A stretch of DNA of 64,000 nt from Silicimonas sp. (GCA_022826205.1 JAJDVJ010000070.1:38376-102375), one strand, 5' to 3'; positions 27,992 through 38,581 are shown, numbered from the stretch's first letter. A program made the numbers and translations. The notes: generated from the sequence alone by a model not told the origin.

Positions 27992-28252
27992 ATGAAGGCT
28001 GTCGAGATATATACTTCGCCACTTTGCGGATATTGCTATGCGGCAAAGCGCCTGCTCGCCGGCAAGGGCGTGCCGTTTGCCGAGATTGACGTGATGGGCA
28101 AGCCGGAGACAAGGCAGGAAATGATGCGACGCGCAAACGGACGACGGACGGTTCCGCAGATTTTCGTCGGGGACTGCCACGTGGGCGGGTATGACGACCT
28201 GTCGGCATTGGAGCGGGCCGGGAGGCTGGATCCGTTGCTGGCCGCGCAATGA
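27992..28252 (+). CDS. grxC: Glutaredoxin 3 (GrxC)
   Basis: Small dithiol glutaredoxin, 86 residues. Active site CGYC (residues 12-15) in the context YTSPLCGYCYAAKRLL; the glutathione-binding TVPQIFVGDCHVGGYDDL is intact. It keeps protein thiols reduced using glutathione. The stop overlaps the next gene by 4 bp (ATGA), so it is probably co-transcribed with the nitrilase-family hydrolase and the MarR regulator. Confidence 0.93.
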   Translation: MKAVEIYTSPLCGYCYAAKRLLAGKGVPFAEIDVMGKPETRQEMMRRANGRRTVPQIFVGDCHVGGYDDLSALERAGRLDPLLAAQ

Positions 28253-29076
28253 AAGTCGCACTTCTTCAACTGAACTCGTCCGATGACCCTCAGCAAAACC
28301 TGCGGAGGGTATCCGGTCTCGTGGAGGACGCCGCGGAAGCCGACGCGAAGTTTGTCCTGACGCCAGAAGTGACAAACTGCATTTCCACGAGCCGTTCGCA
28401 CCAAGGCAAGGTGCTGGCTGTCGAGGAACAGGACGAGACGCTCGCGACGTTGCGTTGCGTGGCCGCGCGGCGCGACATCTGGCTTCTGCTCGGGTCTCTG
28501 GCTTTGAAATCCGGGAACGAGAGGCGATTTCTCAACCGGTCGTTTCTTATCTCTCCGGGCGGCGAAATCACTGCGCGATACGACAAGATTCACATGTTTG
28601 ACGTGGAGATCAGCGAGACAGAAGTTTATCGAGAGAGCGACGGGTATCGTGCCGGAGACAGGGCGGTGCTTGGGGACGTGGACGGCGTGTCGGTCGGGCT
28701 GACGATATGCTATGACCTCCGGTTTCCCTATCTCTTCCGCGGCCTTGCAAAGGCCGGCGCCAGGATTCTCACGGTGCCGTCCGCGTTTTCGTCCGATACG
28801 GGGAAGGCGCATTGGGAGGCGCTGCTTCGGGCGCGCGCGATCGAGACCGGGTGCTTCGTGCTGGCGCCGGCGCAATGCGGTGTTCATGCGGCAAGCCAGG
28901 GCCGGCAAAGGACAACCTACGGTCATTCCATGGCGATCGACCCGTGGGGTCGGATCCTGTGCGATGGCGGTGAGGCGCCCGGTGTCAACTTGGTTGACCT
29001 GAACATGAACGACGTCGATGATGCGAGACGGCGCATTCCGTCGCTGACCAGCGAACAATTCTACATCAAGGCCTGA
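28249..29076 (+). CDS. Carbon-nitrogen hydrolase (Nit family)
   Basis: A 275-residue nitrilase-superfamily amidase. The catalytic triad is visible as Glu in LTPEVTN, Lys in RYDKIHMFDVE and Cys in TICYDLRFPYLFR. The RYDKIHMFDVE/ICYDLRFP pattern is that of the Nit1/NitFhit branch, whose characterised members hydrolyse deaminated glutathione. The adjacent glutaredoxin gene (4-bp overlap) fits a glutathione-linked role, but this is inference. It overlaps the MarR gene by one base (TGATG). Confidence 0.88.
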   Translation: MKVALLQLNSSDDPQQNLRRVSGLVEDAAEADAKFVLTPEVTNCISTSRSHQGKVLAVEEQDETLATLRCVAARRDIWLLLGSLALKSGNERRFLNRSFLISPGGEITARYDKIHMFDVEISETEVYRESDGYRAGDRAVLGDVDGVSVGLTICYDLRFPYLFRGLAKAGARILTVPSAFSSDTGKAHWEALLRARAIETGCFVLAPAQCGVHAASQGRQRTTYGHSMAIDPWGRILCDGGEAPGVNLVDLNMNDVDDARRRIPSLTSEQFYIKA

Positions 29077-29546
29077 TGCCGGATTCCCGAGACACAGTCG
29101 ACCAATTGGCCATCGCGCTGTTCAGCGAGATGTTCATGGCGGACCACCTGGTTCGGAGTCGGATTGGCAAGGCATTGCCGAAAGGAATGGAACTCAGTCA
29201 ATTCTCGATACTGCATCACCTGGCCCGATGTGGCGGAGAGCGGACCCCGGCAGACCTGGCGCGGGCATTTCACGTCTCGCGAGGCGCAATGACAAACACG
29301 ATCGGAAGGCTGCAGCGGGCAGGGTTCATTCACGTCCGGCCCGACTGGGACGATGCGCGAAAGAAGCTGGTCGCGATCAGTCCGTCAGGACGTAACGCGT
29401 GGGACATGGCTTTGACATCGGTTGCGCCCGTTCTGGCGCAAGCGGTCAGCGCGATCGGGGAAGAGCGGTTGCGGGGGGCATTGCCCGTGATGCGTGAGTT
29501 GCGTCAAGGGCTCGACGAGACGGCTAAGGACGAAGAGACGTCGTGA
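29076..29546 (+). CDS. MarR-family transcriptional regulator
   Basis: A 156-residue winged-helix regulator. The MarR domain is evident: [35 protein letters not shown] as helices including the recognition helix, then [27 protein letters not shown] as the wing. Ligand and targets are unknown. It is coupled to the nitrilase gene by TGATG, and grxC-nit-marR may be one transcript. Its last 23 bp overlap the 3' end of ubiG on the opposite strand. Confidence 0.85.
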   Translation: MPDSRDTVDQLAIALFSEMFMADHLVRSRIGKALPKGMELSQFSILHHLARCGGERTPADLARAFHVSRGAMTNTIGRLQRAGFIHVRPDWDDARKKLVAISPSGRNAWDMALTSVAPVLAQAVSAIGEERLRGALPVMRELRQGLDETAKDEETS

Positions 29547-30264
29547 CGTAATTTGCAGATAGGTCGCGCTCCGAAAGCTGCCAGCTCCATCGGAAAGGGT
29601 CGAAGACGAATCCGCACCGGTCGACCGGCTCAAGTCCTGCTTGGCAAAGCAGGCCGAAGAGTTCGTCCGGGGTGAGGAACCTGGACCATTGATGCGTTCC
29701 CGCTGGCAGCCATCGCATGACGTATTCCGCACCGACAATCGCCAGGGCGAAACTCTTGGCCGTCCGGTTTATGGTCGAGCAAGTCATCAGGCCGCCAGGC
29801 TTCAGAAGGTCATGGCAGGCTGCCAGGAATGCGCCCGGATCGGAAACGTGCTCGACCACTTCCATGTTCAGGACCGCGTCGAAGGATTCACCCTCCTCCA
29901 CGAGATCTTCGGCCGAGGCGTGACGATAGTCGATGGACAGTCCCTGCGCGGCCGCGTGCAGGCTGGCCACCGGGACGTTGCGTTCAGCGGCATCGACGCC
30001 CACCACCTCCGCCCCGAGACGGGCCATGGGCTCGGAAAGGAGCCCGCCGCCGCAGCCAATGTCCAGGATGCGGAGGCCGGCGAAAGGCGCTCGCATGGAA
30101 AGGTCGCGGTCGAATTCGACGGCAATCTGCGACGTAATGTAGTCCAGGCGGCAGGGGTTCAGCATGTGGAGAGGCTTGAACTTCCCGGAAGGGTCCCACC
30201 ACTCGTCAGCCATTGCCTGGAACTTCTCGACCTCCGAAGGGTCGACTGTCGATGCCTTGGACAT
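29524..30264 (-). CDS. ubiG: Ubiquinone O-methyltransferase UbiG
   Basis: SAM-dependent enzyme that performs both O-methylations in ubiquinone synthesis. The 246 residues contain [29 protein letters not shown], the SAM motif [35 protein letters not shown] and [12 protein letters not shown], all characteristic of UbiG/Coq3. It converges on the MarR gene and is divergent from pip across 69 bp. Confidence 0.95.
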   Translation of the reverse strand: MSKASTVDPSEVEKFQAMADEWWDPSGKFKPLHMLNPCRLDYITSQIAVEFDRDLSMRAPFAGLRILDIGCGGGLLSEPMARLGAEVVGVDAAERNVPVASLHAAAQGLSIDYRHASAEDLVEEGESFDAVLNMEVVEHVSDPGAFLAACHDLLKPGGLMTCSTINRTAKSFALAIVGAEYVMRWLPAGTHQWSRFLTPDELFGLLCQAGLEPVDRCGFVFDPFRWSWQLSERDLSANYVTTSLRP

Positions 30265-30333
30265 GTTGTGTTTCGCCGGCTCCTGCTGAAAATGTTCCGT
30301 GAATCGGCTTCCACTCCCGTATATAGGACTTTC

Positions 30334-31338
30334 ATGGACAAACCGTCAGATCAAAAAACGGCATCGCAATACCTTTATCCGCGGATCGACCCGTACGATC
30401 AGAGAATGCTCGATGTCGGCGATGGCCATCGGCTCTATGTCGAGCAATGCGGCAACCCGAAAGGGGCTCCGGTGGTCATTTTGCATGGCGGGCCGGGAGG
30501 CGGATGCAATCCGGCCATGCGAAGATATTTCGATCCGAACTTCTACCGGATCATCCTCTTCGACCAGCGCGGCTGCGGACGGTCACGGCCGCATGCCAGC
30601 GTTGACAGCAACACGACCTGGCATCTGGTGCGCGACATAGAGGCGATCCGGGAGACTCTCGGCCTGAGACGCTGGAACGTCTTTGGCGGAAGCTGGGGTG
30701 CAGCTCTGGCGCTGATCTACGGGATCACCCATCCCGAAAGGGTGGCGAATTTCGTTCTTCGCAGCGTCTTCCTGATGACCCAGTCGGAGCTTGACTGGTT
30801 CTATGGCGGAGGCGCGGGCGCATTCTGGCCGGATGTCTGGTCACGCTTCACCGACATGATTCCCGAAGACGAGAGGGACGACCTGATCACCGCCTACTCG
30901 CGACGGCTGTTTTCCGGGGACGTGAAGAGCGAGGCGCGTTTTGCGCGAGCGTGGACCAGCTGGGAGAACACCTTGGCCTCGATGCGGAACGACGGCTCTG
31001 GAAGCTCAAGCCCGTCCGAATTCGCCCGTGCCTTTGCCCGGCTCGAGAACCACTATTTCATGAACAAGGGCTTTCTCGACAACGATGGCTGGATCGAGGC
31101 CAATCTTGACCGCATTTCCGGCATCCCGGGCTTCATCGTGCAGGGCAGGTACGACATGATATGTCCGCCGGCAGGCGCGTTTCGGCTGCACGCGCGCTGG
31201 CCGGGATCGAACCTTAGGATCGTATCGCGCGCCGGTCACGCGCTCAGCGAACCGGGAATCAGCGCGGAATTGGTGCGTGTGACCGACGGGCTGAGAACGC
31301 GTGGCCGCACCGCATGCGCAGACACGCTGCAAGCGTGA
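30334..31338 (+). CDS. pip: Proline iminopeptidase (S33 family)
   Basis: Removes N-terminal proline from peptides; alpha/beta hydrolase of 334 residues. Motifs: HGGPGGGC oxyanion loop, [13 protein letters not shown], the nucleophile elbow [10 protein letters not shown], and the C-terminal catalytic segment with GRYDMICPP (Asp) and [10 protein letters not shown] (His). ATG 30334 ([16 protein letters not shown]) is used; the frame is open far upstream antisense to ubiG without similarity. The 262-bp stretch downstream holds the rimP promoter and leader. Confidence 0.93.
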   Translation: MDKPSDQKTASQYLYPRIDPYDQRMLDVGDGHRLYVEQCGNPKGAPVVILHGGPGGGCNPAMRRYFDPNFYRIILFDQRGCGRSRPHASVDSNTTWHLVRDIEAIRETLGLRRWNVFGGSWGAALALIYGITHPERVANFVLRSVFLMTQSELDWFYGGGAGAFWPDVWSRFTDMIPEDERDDLITAYSRRLFSGDVKSEARFARAWTSWENTLASMRNDGSGSSSPSEFARAFARLENHYFMNKGFLDNDGWIEANLDRISGIPGFIVQGRYDMICPPAGAFRLHARWPGSNLRIVSRAGHALSEPGISAELVRVTDGLRTRGRTACADTLQA

Positions 31339-31485
31339 CCACCACTTGAATTTTTCCGCTACGAGCGCAACTTCCGCACCCTTCGCCCGAAAACGGCCCA
31401 AGGATTTCCGCATTCGACGAATTGGGTCCATGGCCGGGAGAGGCACCCCGTCAAAGCCGTCCTAAAGATTTGCGCTGGTTCCGAC

Positions 31486-31514
31486 TTGCGGCCTGCCTCG
31501 GATTGGCCTATATG
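31486..31514 (+). promoter_or_regulatory. Candidate sigma-70 promoter of the rimP operon
   Basis: TTGCGG (31486-31491) and TATATG (31509-31514) are spaced by 17 bp, predicting a transcript start near 31521, about 80 bp before the rimP ATG and just before the leader hairpins. Confidence 0.5.
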
Positions 31515-31520
31515 CCTCTT

Positions 31521-31600
31521 CGAAAGCGGTGCTTCGGCTTCCACCCCCGAGGCTCCAACGGAATTGACCGACGGGCCGCTGGCCCGTTTTTTTTGAGCCC
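31521..31600 (+). ncRNA. rimP leader (putative transcription attenuator)
   Basis: The predicted 5' leader contains a first stem, CTTCGG pairing with CCGAGG (about 31532-31552), and a second stem that is a perfect intrinsic terminator ending 7 bp before the rimP ATG. A terminator between promoter and first gene of the rimP-nusA-infB operon implies conditional read-through. Alphaproteobacterial rimP leaders with a Rho-independent terminator have been described and are an Rfam family (recalled, not searched). Confidence 0.65.
31571..31594 (+). terminator. Intrinsic terminator in the rimP leader
   Basis: ACGGGCC (31571-31577), loop GCT, GGCCCGT (31581-31587) and a run of eight T form a textbook Rho-independent terminator. 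It lies upstream of rimP, so it acts as an attenuator unless it only ends pip transcription. Confidence 0.85.
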
Positions 31601-32176
31601 ATGAACGATCTTGTTGCCAGAACAAGCGTTGACCGGCGTCTGGCCGGCGTGATTGCCCCGGTGGTTGAAGACCTGGGCTTTGAACTCGTGCGCGTGCGAC
31701 TGATGTCCGGAAAGGCAAAGACGCTGCAGATCATGGCAGAGCGTCCGGACGGAGGCATGGAGGTCGATGACTGCGCAACGATATCGACGGCCGTCAGCGC
31801 GACGCTGGATGTCGAGGATCCGATCGAGGATGCCTACACGCTGGAAGTCAGCTCGCCCGGCATTGATCGCCCGTTGACGCGGATGAAGGACTTTTCCGCG
31901 TGGAGCGGATGCGAAGCAAAGCTCGAGACCTCCGAATTGATTGACGGCCGCAAGCGGTTCAGGGGTACTCTTCACGGTGTCGAGGAAGACGAAGTGCTCG
32001 TTGAGGTCGACGACGGGATTATCGGGCTCAAGTTCGACTGGTTGAATGATGCGAGGCTCGTGCTGAACGATGACTTGCTGCGCGCCTCACTAAACGCGCG
32101 CGACAGGGCGGACCGAACTTCCGGAACTGAAGTTGACGAAGCAGAAATGAACCTGGATGCCCACAAGGAGGCCTGA
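31601..32176 (+). CDS. rimP: Ribosome maturation factor RimP
   Basis: Needed for 30S subunit maturation. The 191 residues have the two-domain RimP layout: [37 protein letters not shown] and [22 protein letters not shown] are diagnostic, followed by the SH3-like C-terminal domain with [23 protein letters not shown]-terminal tail of about 35 residues is acidic and variable. nusA starts 2 bp after its stop, as in most bacteria. Confidence 0.95.
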   Translation: MNDLVARTSVDRRLAGVIAPVVEDLGFELVRVRLMSGKAKTLQIMAERPDGGMEVDDCATISTAVSATLDVEDPIEDAYTLEVSSPGIDRPLTRMKDFSAWSGCEAKLETSELIDGRKRFRGTLHGVEEDEVLVEVDDGIIGLKFDWLNDARLVLNDDLLRASLNARDRADRTSGTEVDEAEMNLDAHKEA

Positions 32177-32178
32177 GA

Positions 32179-33798
32179 ATGGCGATCACATCCGCGAACC
32201 AGCTTGAACTCCTGCAGACCGCCGAAGCGGTGGCGCGCGAAAAGATGATTGATCCGGCGCTGGTGGTCGAGGCGATGGAGGAAAGCCTCGCCCGAGCGGC
32301 GAAGAGCCGGTACGGAACCGAAATGGACATCCGCGTGTCGATCGACCGCAAGACCGGCAAGGCAACGTTCACGCGTGTACGGACGGTGGTGGATCCTGAG
32401 ACGGAGGAGATCGAAAACTACCAGGCGCAATTGACTCCTGAACAGGCACGCCAGTATCTCGACGACCCCAAGCCAGGCGACATGATCGTGGACGAAGTGC
32501 CGCCGGTGGACATGAACCGGATCGCGGCGCAGTCCGCGAAGCAGGTGATCCTGCAAAAGGTCCGTGAGGCCGAACGGGACAGGCAGTACGAGGAATTCAA
32601 GGATCGCGCCGGCACAATTATCAATGGTGTCGTCAAGCGCGAGGAATACGGCAACGTGATCGTGGACGTCGGTCGCGGCGAGGGCGTCCTGCGGCGGAAC
32701 GAGAAGATCGGGCGGGAGTCCTACCGCCCCGGCGACCGCATTCGCTGCTACATCAAGGACGTGCGGAGCGAGACTCGGGGGCCGCAGATATTCCTGAGCA
32801 GGACGGCGCCGGAATTCATGGCGGAGCTCTTCAAGATGGAAGTGCCCGAGATCTACGACGGCATCATCGAGATCAAGGCCGTGGCGCGTGATCCGGGCAG
32901 TCGGGCGAAGATCGCGGTCATCTCCTACGAGTCTTCAATTGACCCGGTCGGAGCCTGCGTCGGCATGCGTGGCTCTCGCGTGCAGGCCGTCGTCAACGAA
33001 TTGCAGGGCGAGAAGATTGACATCATTCCCTGGAACGAGGACGCGCCGACGTTTCTCGTCAATGCGCTGCAGCCCGCCGAGGTGTCCAAGGTTGTCCTTG
33101 ACGAAGATGCCGAACGGATCGAGGTCGTGGTGCCGGAAGAGCAGCTCAGCCTCGCCATTGGCCGTCGCGGACAGAATGTCCGGCTGGCGTCGCATCTCAC
33201 CGGGCTCGACATCGACATCATGACTGAAGATGAGGAGAGCCAGCGTCGCCAGGCGGAGTTCGAGGAGCGCACCAAGCTCTTCATGGACACGCTGGATCTT
33301 GACGAGTTCTTCGCGCAACTGCTCGTGTCGGAGGGATTCACCAGCCTTGAGGAAGTCGCTTATGTCGAGATTGACGAGCTGCTGATCATCGACGGCGTTG
33401 ACGAAGATACGGCAAACGAGCTCCAGGCAAGGGCTCGCGACCATATCGACGAGCAGAACAGGCAGGCCGAGGAGCGTGCCCGCAAGCTGGGAGCCGAAGA
33501 CAGCCTGTTCGCATTCGACGGGCTGACACCCCAAATGATCGAGGTTCTTGCGGCCGACGGCGTGAAGACAATCGAGGAGTTCGCAAGATGCGCCGACTGG
33601 GAACTCGCCGGAGGGTGGACTACGGTCAAGGGCGAAAGGATCAAGGATGACGGCCTCCTCGAGAGCTTCAACGTCTCGCTGGAAGAGGCGCAGAACATGG
33701 TGATGACCGCGCGAATCCAGCTAGGCTGGGTGGACCCCGAGCAGCTCGAGACCGAGAGTTACGAAGAGGCTGGGGCGGAAGAGGAGGTCGAGGCCTGA
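32179..33798 (+). CDS. nusA: Transcription termination/antitermination factor NusA
   Basis: RNA polymerase-binding elongation factor, 539 residues. Order: N-terminal RNAP-binding domain (1 to about 130), S1 domain (about 135-200, INGVVKREEYGNVIVDVGRGEG), KH1 and KH2 (about 230-350, with GACVGMRGSRVQAVVNEL and AIGRRGQNVRLASHLTG), and two C-terminal helical acidic repeats (DEFFAQLLVSEGFTSLEEV and FDGLTPQMIEVLAADGVKTIEEFA), ending in an acidic tail. This is the long form with AR-type repeats. It may control its own operon through the leader terminator, a plausible but unproved link. Confidence 0.96.
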   Translation: MAITSANQLELLQTAEAVAREKMIDPALVVEAMEESLARAAKSRYGTEMDIRVSIDRKTGKATFTRVRTVVDPETEEIENYQAQLTPEQARQYLDDPKPGDMIVDEVPPVDMNRIAAQSAKQVILQKVREAERDRQYEEFKDRAGTIINGVVKREEYGNVIVDVGRGEGVLRRNEKIGRESYRPGDRIRCYIKDVRSETRGPQIFLSRTAPEFMAELFKMEVPEIYDGIIEIKAVARDPGSRAKIAVISYESSIDPVGACVGMRGSRVQAVVNELQGEKIDIIPWNEDAPTFLVNALQPAEVSKVVLDEDAERIEVVVPEEQLSLAIGRRGQNVRLASHLTGLDIDIMTEDEESQRRQAEFEERTKLFMDTLDLDEFFAQLLVSEGFTSLEEVAYVEIDELLIIDGVDEDTANELQARARDHIDEQNRQAEERARKLGAEDSLFAFDGLTPQMIEVLAADGVKTIEEFARCADWELAGGWTTVKGERIKDDGLLESFNVSLEEAQNMVMTARIQLGWVDPEQLETESYEEAGAEEEVEA

Positions 33799-33813
33799 TG
33801 GCCTCGAATTGCC

Positions 33814-34437
33814 TTGCCCCGAGGCGGCAAACCAAAGACCCGCAGCGAGCCCGAACGCCGCTGCATTGCGACCGGCGAGACCCGGCCGAGGCGTCGCTTG
33901 ATCCGCTTTGCAGTCAGTCCGGACGGCCAAGTCGTTCCAGACGTCCTTGAGAAGCTTCCGGGGCGCGGAATATGGGTTGCAGCGAATAGAACCGCCCTGA
34001 ACGCTGCCATGCGCCAGGGTCTCTTTGGCCGTGCCGCAAGAAGGCAAGTGTCTGTACCCGAATCGTTGCCTGCCGATGTCGAGACGCTGCTTGCGCGACG
34101 CTTGACCGGCCGAATCTCGATGGCGCGGAAGGCAGGACTGGCGGTGGCCGGGTTCGAGAGGGTGAAGGAATGGCTCGGTCGAGGCGAGGCCAGGATCCTG
34201 TTTCAGGCCACGGACGGCTCGGACCGGGGCAAGTCCAGGCTTCATCCGCCAGGCGGCCGAGGCAGCTATTTCGAGGTTCTGACGGCGTCAGAATTGGGTT
34301 TGTCCTTTGGTCGCGAACGTGTGATACATGCGGCGCTCGGACGCGGCGACCTCACTGAGTTGGTCAGGGAGGACGCTATCCGGCTATCTGGCGTTCGCGA
34401 ACTGGATGGTGGCATGTCCACCGAAGAGGTGAAGTAG
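33814..34437 (+). CDS. ylxR: YlxR-L7Ae fusion RNA-binding protein
   Basis: A 207-residue protein with an N-terminal YlxR (DUF448) domain, residues about 10-90 ([32 protein letters not shown]), fused to a C-terminal L7Ae-like domain (about 95-190, [27 protein letters not shown]). The fusion is common in alphaproteobacteria. YlxR homologues bind RNA and have been linked to RNase P regulation. The start is TTG 33814, in the same frame as nusA and 15 bp after its stop; an ATG overlapping the nusA stop is out of frame. It precedes infB by 5 bp. Confidence 0.88.
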   Translation: MPRGGKPKTRSEPERRCIATGETRPRRRLIRFAVSPDGQVVPDVLEKLPGRGIWVAANRTALNAAMRQGLFGRAARRQVSVPESLPADVETLLARRLTGRISMARKAGLAVAGFERVKEWLGRGEARILFQATDGSDRGKSRLHPPGGRGSYFEVLTASELGLSFGRERVIHAALGRGDLTELVREDAIRLSGVRELDGGMSTEEVK

Positions 34438-34442
34438 ATCCC

Positions 34443-36926
34443 ATGAGCGAAAGTGACGGCAAGAAGACTCTCGGCTTGCGCGGGCGCGGTCCCGGCCAGG
34501 TGAAGCAGAGCTTTTCACATGGCAGGACCAAGAACGTCGTGGTCGAGACGAAGCGCAAGCGCATTGTCGTGCCCAGACCTGGCGCTGCCAAGCAGCCACC
34601 ACAGCCAGAGGTGGCCAAGGTCCAGGCAACGGACCCGTCCAATCGGCCAGCCGGAATATCGGATGCAGAGCTTGAGCGCCGCATGAAGGCGTTGGCCGCT
34701 GCCAAGGCGGCGGAAGCTGCCGATGCCGAAAAGCGCGCTGCCGCGGAAAAGGCTCGTGCAGAAGAGCGCGAAAGGCGCAAGGCCGAGGCTGTTGCCAAGG
34801 AGCGCGAGGAACAGGAGCGGGCGGAAAAGGCCCGCACAATGGCGGAGGAAGAGGAGCGCAAGAAGGCCGAGGCGGCTCGGGCGCGCGCTGCTGCAGAGCA
34901 GGCGCCAGCGGCGGAGCCCGCTCCGACGCGCGGCGGCGGAAAGCCCGCACCAAAGCGCGAGCAGCGGGAGGACAGGGAGCCGCGCCGCGACAATCGGGCC
35001 GGACGCTCTCGCGGCGTTGGCGGGCGGCGCGAGGGAAAGCTGACGCTGAACCAGGCGCTTTCCGGCGGCGAAGGTGGACGGCAACGCTCGCTTGCCGCAA
35101 TGAGGCGAAAGCAGGAACGGGCACGCCAGAAGGCCACGGGCGGCACGCAGGAACGTGAAAAGGTCATGCGCACTGTGCAGCTTCCCGAAGCGATCATGGT
35201 CAGCGAGTTGGCGAACCGAATGTCGGAGCGTGTCGCCGATGTCGTCAAGGCACTGATGACGAATGGCATCATGGCGACCCAGAACCAGACGATCGACGCG
35301 GATACGGCCGAGCTCATCATCGAGACCTTTGGACATAGCGTTCAGCGGGTATCCGATGCGGATGTCGAGGACGTCATCGACACGGTTGAGGACAAGGACG
35401 ACGATCTGCGTCCGCGTCCGCCCGTCATTACGGTCATGGGCCACGTCGATCACGGAAAGACCTCGCTTCTCGACGCAATTCGCGAGACCAAGGTCACCGC
35501 TGGCGAGGCTGGCGGCATCACGCAGCACATAGGCGCCTACCAGGTCACGACGCGGGACAAGGCGATCCTTACATTCCTGGACACACCGGGCCACGCGGCG
35601 TTCACGTCCATGCGGGCACGGGGCGCACAGGTCACGGATATCGTGGTGCTTGTCGTGGCGGCCGACGATTCCGTCATGCCGCAGACGGTCGAGGCGATCA
35701 ATCATGCCAAGGCAGCCGAGGTTCCGATCATCGTCGCGATCAACAAGACGGATCTGCCGGCGGCAAACCCCGAAAACGTTCGCACCGAGCTTCTTCAGCA
35801 GGAAGTGGTCGTCGAGAAGATGTCTGGCGAGGTGCAGGACGTGGAGGTTTCGGCTGTCAACGGGAGCGGGCTTGACGACTTGCTCGAGGCTATAGCGCTC
35901 CAGGCGGAAATCCTCGAACTCAAGGCCAATCCGGATCGCGCGGCGCAGGGAGCGGTTATCGAGGCCCAGCTTGATGTCGGACGCGGTCCGGTTGCGACTG
36001 TCCTTGTCCAGAACGGAACGCTACGGCAGGGCGACATCTTTGTCGTCGGCGAGCAATGGGGCAAGGTTCGCGCAATGGAAAACGACAGGGGCGAGCGGGT
36101 CAAGGAAGCCGGGCCTTCCGTGCCCGTCGAGGTTCTGGGCCTGAATGGAACGCCCGAAGCGGGCGACGTCCTGAACGTTGTAGACACGGAAGCACAGGCG
36201 CGCGAGATTTCGGATTACAGGGCAAGCCAGGCCAAGGAAAAGCGTGCCGCCGCCGGGGCCGCGACAACCATTGAGCAAATGCTGCAGAAGGCGAAGGATG
36301 GCGAAAGCGTCATCGAAATGCCGCTTGTCGTTAAGGCGGATGTCCAAGGCAGTGCAGAGGCCATCGTCCAGGCCATGGAGAAGATCGGCAACGAGGAAGT
36401 GCGCATACGTGTCCTGCATTCAGGCGTCGGCGCCATCACCGAGTCGGATGTCGGCCTTGCCGAAGCAAGCGGCGCTCCGGTCTTCGGCTTCAACGTGCGC
36501 GCCAATGCGCCTGCGCGAAACGCCGCGAACCAGAAAGGCGTGGACGTTCGCTACTACAGCGTGATCTACGATCTCGTCGATGACGCGAAGGCGGCTGCCA
36601 GCGGGCTTCTGTCTTCGGAGCTGCGCGAGAGGTTCATCGGCTACGCACAAGTCAAGGAAGCCTTCATGGTGTCGGGCGTGGGTCGTATCGCGGGCTGCCT
36701 CGTGACCGAAGGAACCGCGCGGCGTTCGGCCGGCGTACGTCTCCTGCGCGACGACGTGGTGATTCACGAGGGAATCCTGAAAACGCTGAAGCGCTTCAAG
36801 GACGAGGTGACAGAGGTTCCGTCCGGCCAGGAGTGCGGCATGGCCTTCGAAAGCTACGATGACATAAAGGAAGGCGACGTCATCGAGATTTTTGAACGCG
36901 AGGAGGTCGAGCGTACGCTTACCTGA
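34443..36926 (+). CDS. infB: Translation initiation factor IF-2
   Basis: GTPase that brings initiator tRNA to the 30S subunit; 827 residues. An Ala/Glu/Arg/Lys-rich coiled N-terminal region (about 70-200) is followed by the IF2N domain ([19 protein letters not shown]), the G domain with [17 protein letters not shown] and NKTDLP, then domains II-IV ending [20 protein letters not shown] and an EREEVERTL terminus. No internal start is obvious, although E. coli makes shorter forms. It ends the rimP-nusA-ylxR-infB operon and converges with mutT. Confidence 0.97.
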   Translation: MSESDGKKTLGLRGRGPGQVKQSFSHGRTKNVVVETKRKRIVVPRPGAAKQPPQPEVAKVQATDPSNRPAGISDAELERRMKALAAAKAAEAADAEKRAAAEKARAEERERRKAEAVAKEREEQERAEKARTMAEEEERKKAEAARARAAAEQAPAAEPAPTRGGGKPAPKREQREDREPRRDNRAGRSRGVGGRREGKLTLNQALSGGEGGRQRSLAAMRRKQERARQKATGGTQEREKVMRTVQLPEAIMVSELANRMSERVADVVKALMTNGIMATQNQTIDADTAELIIETFGHSVQRVSDADVEDVIDTVEDKDDDLRPRPPVITVMGHVDHGKTSLLDAIRETKVTAGEAGGITQHIGAYQVTTRDKAILTFLDTPGHAAFTSMRARGAQVTDIVVLVVAADDSVMPQTVEAINHAKAAEVPIIVAINKTDLPAANPENVRTELLQQEVVVEKMSGEVQDVEVSAVNGSGLDDLLEAIALQAEILELKANPDRAAQGAVIEAQLDVGRGPVATVLVQNGTLRQGDIFVVGEQWGKVRAMENDRGERVKEAGPSVPVEVLGLNGTPEAGDVLNVVDTEAQAREISDYRASQAKEKRAAAGAATTIEQMLQKAKDGESVIEMPLVVKADVQGSAEAIVQAMEKIGNEEVRIRVLHSGVGAITESDVGLAEASGAPVFGFNVRANAPARNAANQKGVDVRYYSVIYDLVDDAKAAASGLLSSELRERFIGYAQVKEAFMVSGVGRIAGCLVTEGTARRSAGVRLLRDDVVIHEGILKTLKRFKDEVTEVPSGQECGMAFESYDDIKEGDVIEIFEREEVERTLT

Positions 36927-36954
36927 CTTTTCCGCGTAGAGCGCCAGGACCAGA

Positions 36955-37353
36955 TTACAACCAGTCCCTGAGGACCGGAATCAACGGAAGGTCGGCTGGC
37001 GGCATCGGGTAGTCGCGCAGCGCGGCAGGCCTGACCCACTTGAGATTCTGCCCTTCCCGTGAGACCGGCGTGCCTTGCCACTTACGGCAGGCAAAGAGCG
37101 GCATCAGAAGATGAAAGTCGTCGTAGGCATGGCTGGCGAAGGTCAGCGGTGCGAGGCAGCTCTCCCACGTCTCGATGCCGAGTTCCTCGCGCAGTTCTCG
37201 AATGAGTGCGAACTCCGGGGCTTCTCCGTCCTCGATCTTTCCGCCAGGAAACTCCCAAAGGCCTGCCATCGACTTGCCATCTGGCCTTTGAGTAAGGAGA
37301 ATCCGGCCGTCGGGGTCGACAAGGGCAACGGCGGACACGAGGACGACATTCAC
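36955..37353 (-). CDS. mutT: 8-oxo-dGTP diphosphatase (MutT-type NUDIX)
   Basis: Sanitises the nucleotide pool by hydrolysing 8-oxo-dGTP. The 132 residues have the complete NUDIX box GGKIEDGEAPEFALIRELREELGI (about residues 37-60) after LLTQRPDGKSMAGLWEFPG, which is the MutT pattern. Its start overlaps the argJ stop by 4 bp (ATGA), so it is translated from the argJ transcript; this gene pair is common in alphaproteobacteria. Confidence 0.9.
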   Translation of the reverse strand: MNVVLVSAVALVDPDGRILLTQRPDGKSMAGLWEFPGGKIEDGEAPEFALIRELREELGIETWESCLAPLTFASHAYDDFHLLMPLFACRKWQGTPVSREGQNLKWVRPAALRDYPMPPADLPLIPVLRDWL

Positions 37354-38579
37354 GAACGATAGTCCGCGTTGATGGCAATGTACCGGCTCGTGAGATCGCA
37401 GGTATAGACGGTTGCCGTGCCGACCCCGAGGCCGAGATCCACCGAAACCGAGATGTCGTCACCGCCCATGTGTCTGGCGGCCTCGGTTTCCACGTAGCCG
37501 GGAGCAACGCTGCCGTCCTTGGCGACCAGGACGTCCCCAAACCGGATCGAAAGGCAGTCCCGGTCGGCTTCGGCACCGGACTTGCCGACCGCCATGACGA
37601 CTCGACCCCAGTTTGGGTCCTCGCCGGCGATCGCCGTCTTGACCAATGGCGAGTTTGCGATCGCGAAAGCGACCTGGCGGGCATCGCATTCGCTCGCGGC
37701 GCCTGTGACGCTGACGGTGACGAACTTGCTGGCGCCCTCTCCGTCGCGCACGACCTGTCTTGCGAGATCATCCATGACTTCCGCGAGGGCCGTCGCGAAT
37801 GCATCACTGCCCTCTACGTCAACACCTGACGTGCCCGTCGCGGCGACGAGAAGCGTGTCGGAAGTGGACGTGTCGCTGTCGACCGTGATGCGGTTGAAGG
37901 ACTCGTCGCAGGCGGCGGCCACGAGCGGCTGAAGGCTGTCCCGCGAGATCCGGGCATCGGTAAAGACGTAGGCAAGCATCGTCGCCATGTCCGGCGCGAT
38001 CATTCCGGAGCCCTTCGCGATTCCGGCGATGCGGATCCTGTATCCGTCGACTTCGACGGTCCGGCCGGCGCCCTTCGGGAAAGTGTCGGTGGTCATGATC
38101 GCGCGCGCGGCGTCTGCGATGCCATGCTCGTCGAGTTCATCGACAAGGGCCGCCAGCGTCACGGTGATGCGGTCATGGGGGAGCGGCTCGCCAATGACTC
38201 CGGTGGAGGACGTGAAGACTCGGGCTTCCGGGATGCCCGTCGCGTCTGCTGCCGCTTTCGTGACGGCCTTTACGGAGGCGACGCCCGTCGCGCCGGTAAA
38301 TGCATTCGCGTTTCCGGAATTGACGACAATGGCGGCACCGGCCTCCGACGGCATTCCAATCTTCTGTTCACAGTCCAGGACAGGTGCCGCACGGGTTTTT
38401 GATCTGGTGAACGTGCCGGCAATGGTCGTGCCGGGCGCGAGTTCGGCCAGCATAACGTCGGTGCGCCCCTTGTACTTGATTCCCGCTGCCGTCGTGGCGA
38501 ACCGGACGCCGGCAATGACCGGCAGGTCCGGAAAGCCGCCTGCAGGTGCCAGCGGCGAGACTGACAGGTTATCGGCCAA
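37350..38579 (-). CDS. argJ: Bifunctional ornithine acetyltransferase / N-acetylglutamate synthase
   Basis: Recycles the acetyl group in arginine biosynthesis. The 409-residue precursor self-cleaves: the site is in KGSGMIAPDMATMLAYVFTD, before the Thr of MATML, the new N-terminal nucleophile. Other family segments: VNSGNANAFTG, TSSTGVIGEPLP, NRITVDSDTSTSDT and GEDPNWGRV. It lies between the parvulin gene (2-bp gap) and mutT (4-bp overlap), all minus strand. Confidence 0.96.
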   Translation of the reverse strand: MADNLSVSPLAPAGGFPDLPVIAGVRFATTAAGIKYKGRTDVMLAELAPGTTIAGTFTRSKTRAAPVLDCEQKIGMPSEAGAAIVVNSGNANAFTGATGVASVKAVTKAAADATGIPEARVFTSSTGVIGEPLPHDRITVTLAALVDELDEHGIADAARAIMTTDTFPKGAGRTVEVDGYRIRIAGIAKGSGMIAPDMATMLAYVFTDARISRDSLQPLVAAACDESFNRITVDSDTSTSDTLLVAATGTSGVDVEGSDAFATALAEVMDDLARQVVRDGEGASKFVTVSVTGAASECDARQVAFAIANSPLVKTAIAGEDPNWGRVVMAVGKSGAEADRDCLSIRFGDVLVAKDGSVAPGYVETEAARHMGGDDISVSVDLGLGVGTATVYTCDLTSRYIAINADYRS

Positions 38580-38581
38580 TG

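Noticed and set aside
33798..33830. ATG overlapping the nusA stop as the start of ylxR
   Set aside because: It is out of frame with the YlxR domain; the TTG at 33814 is in frame and gives the expected N-terminus.
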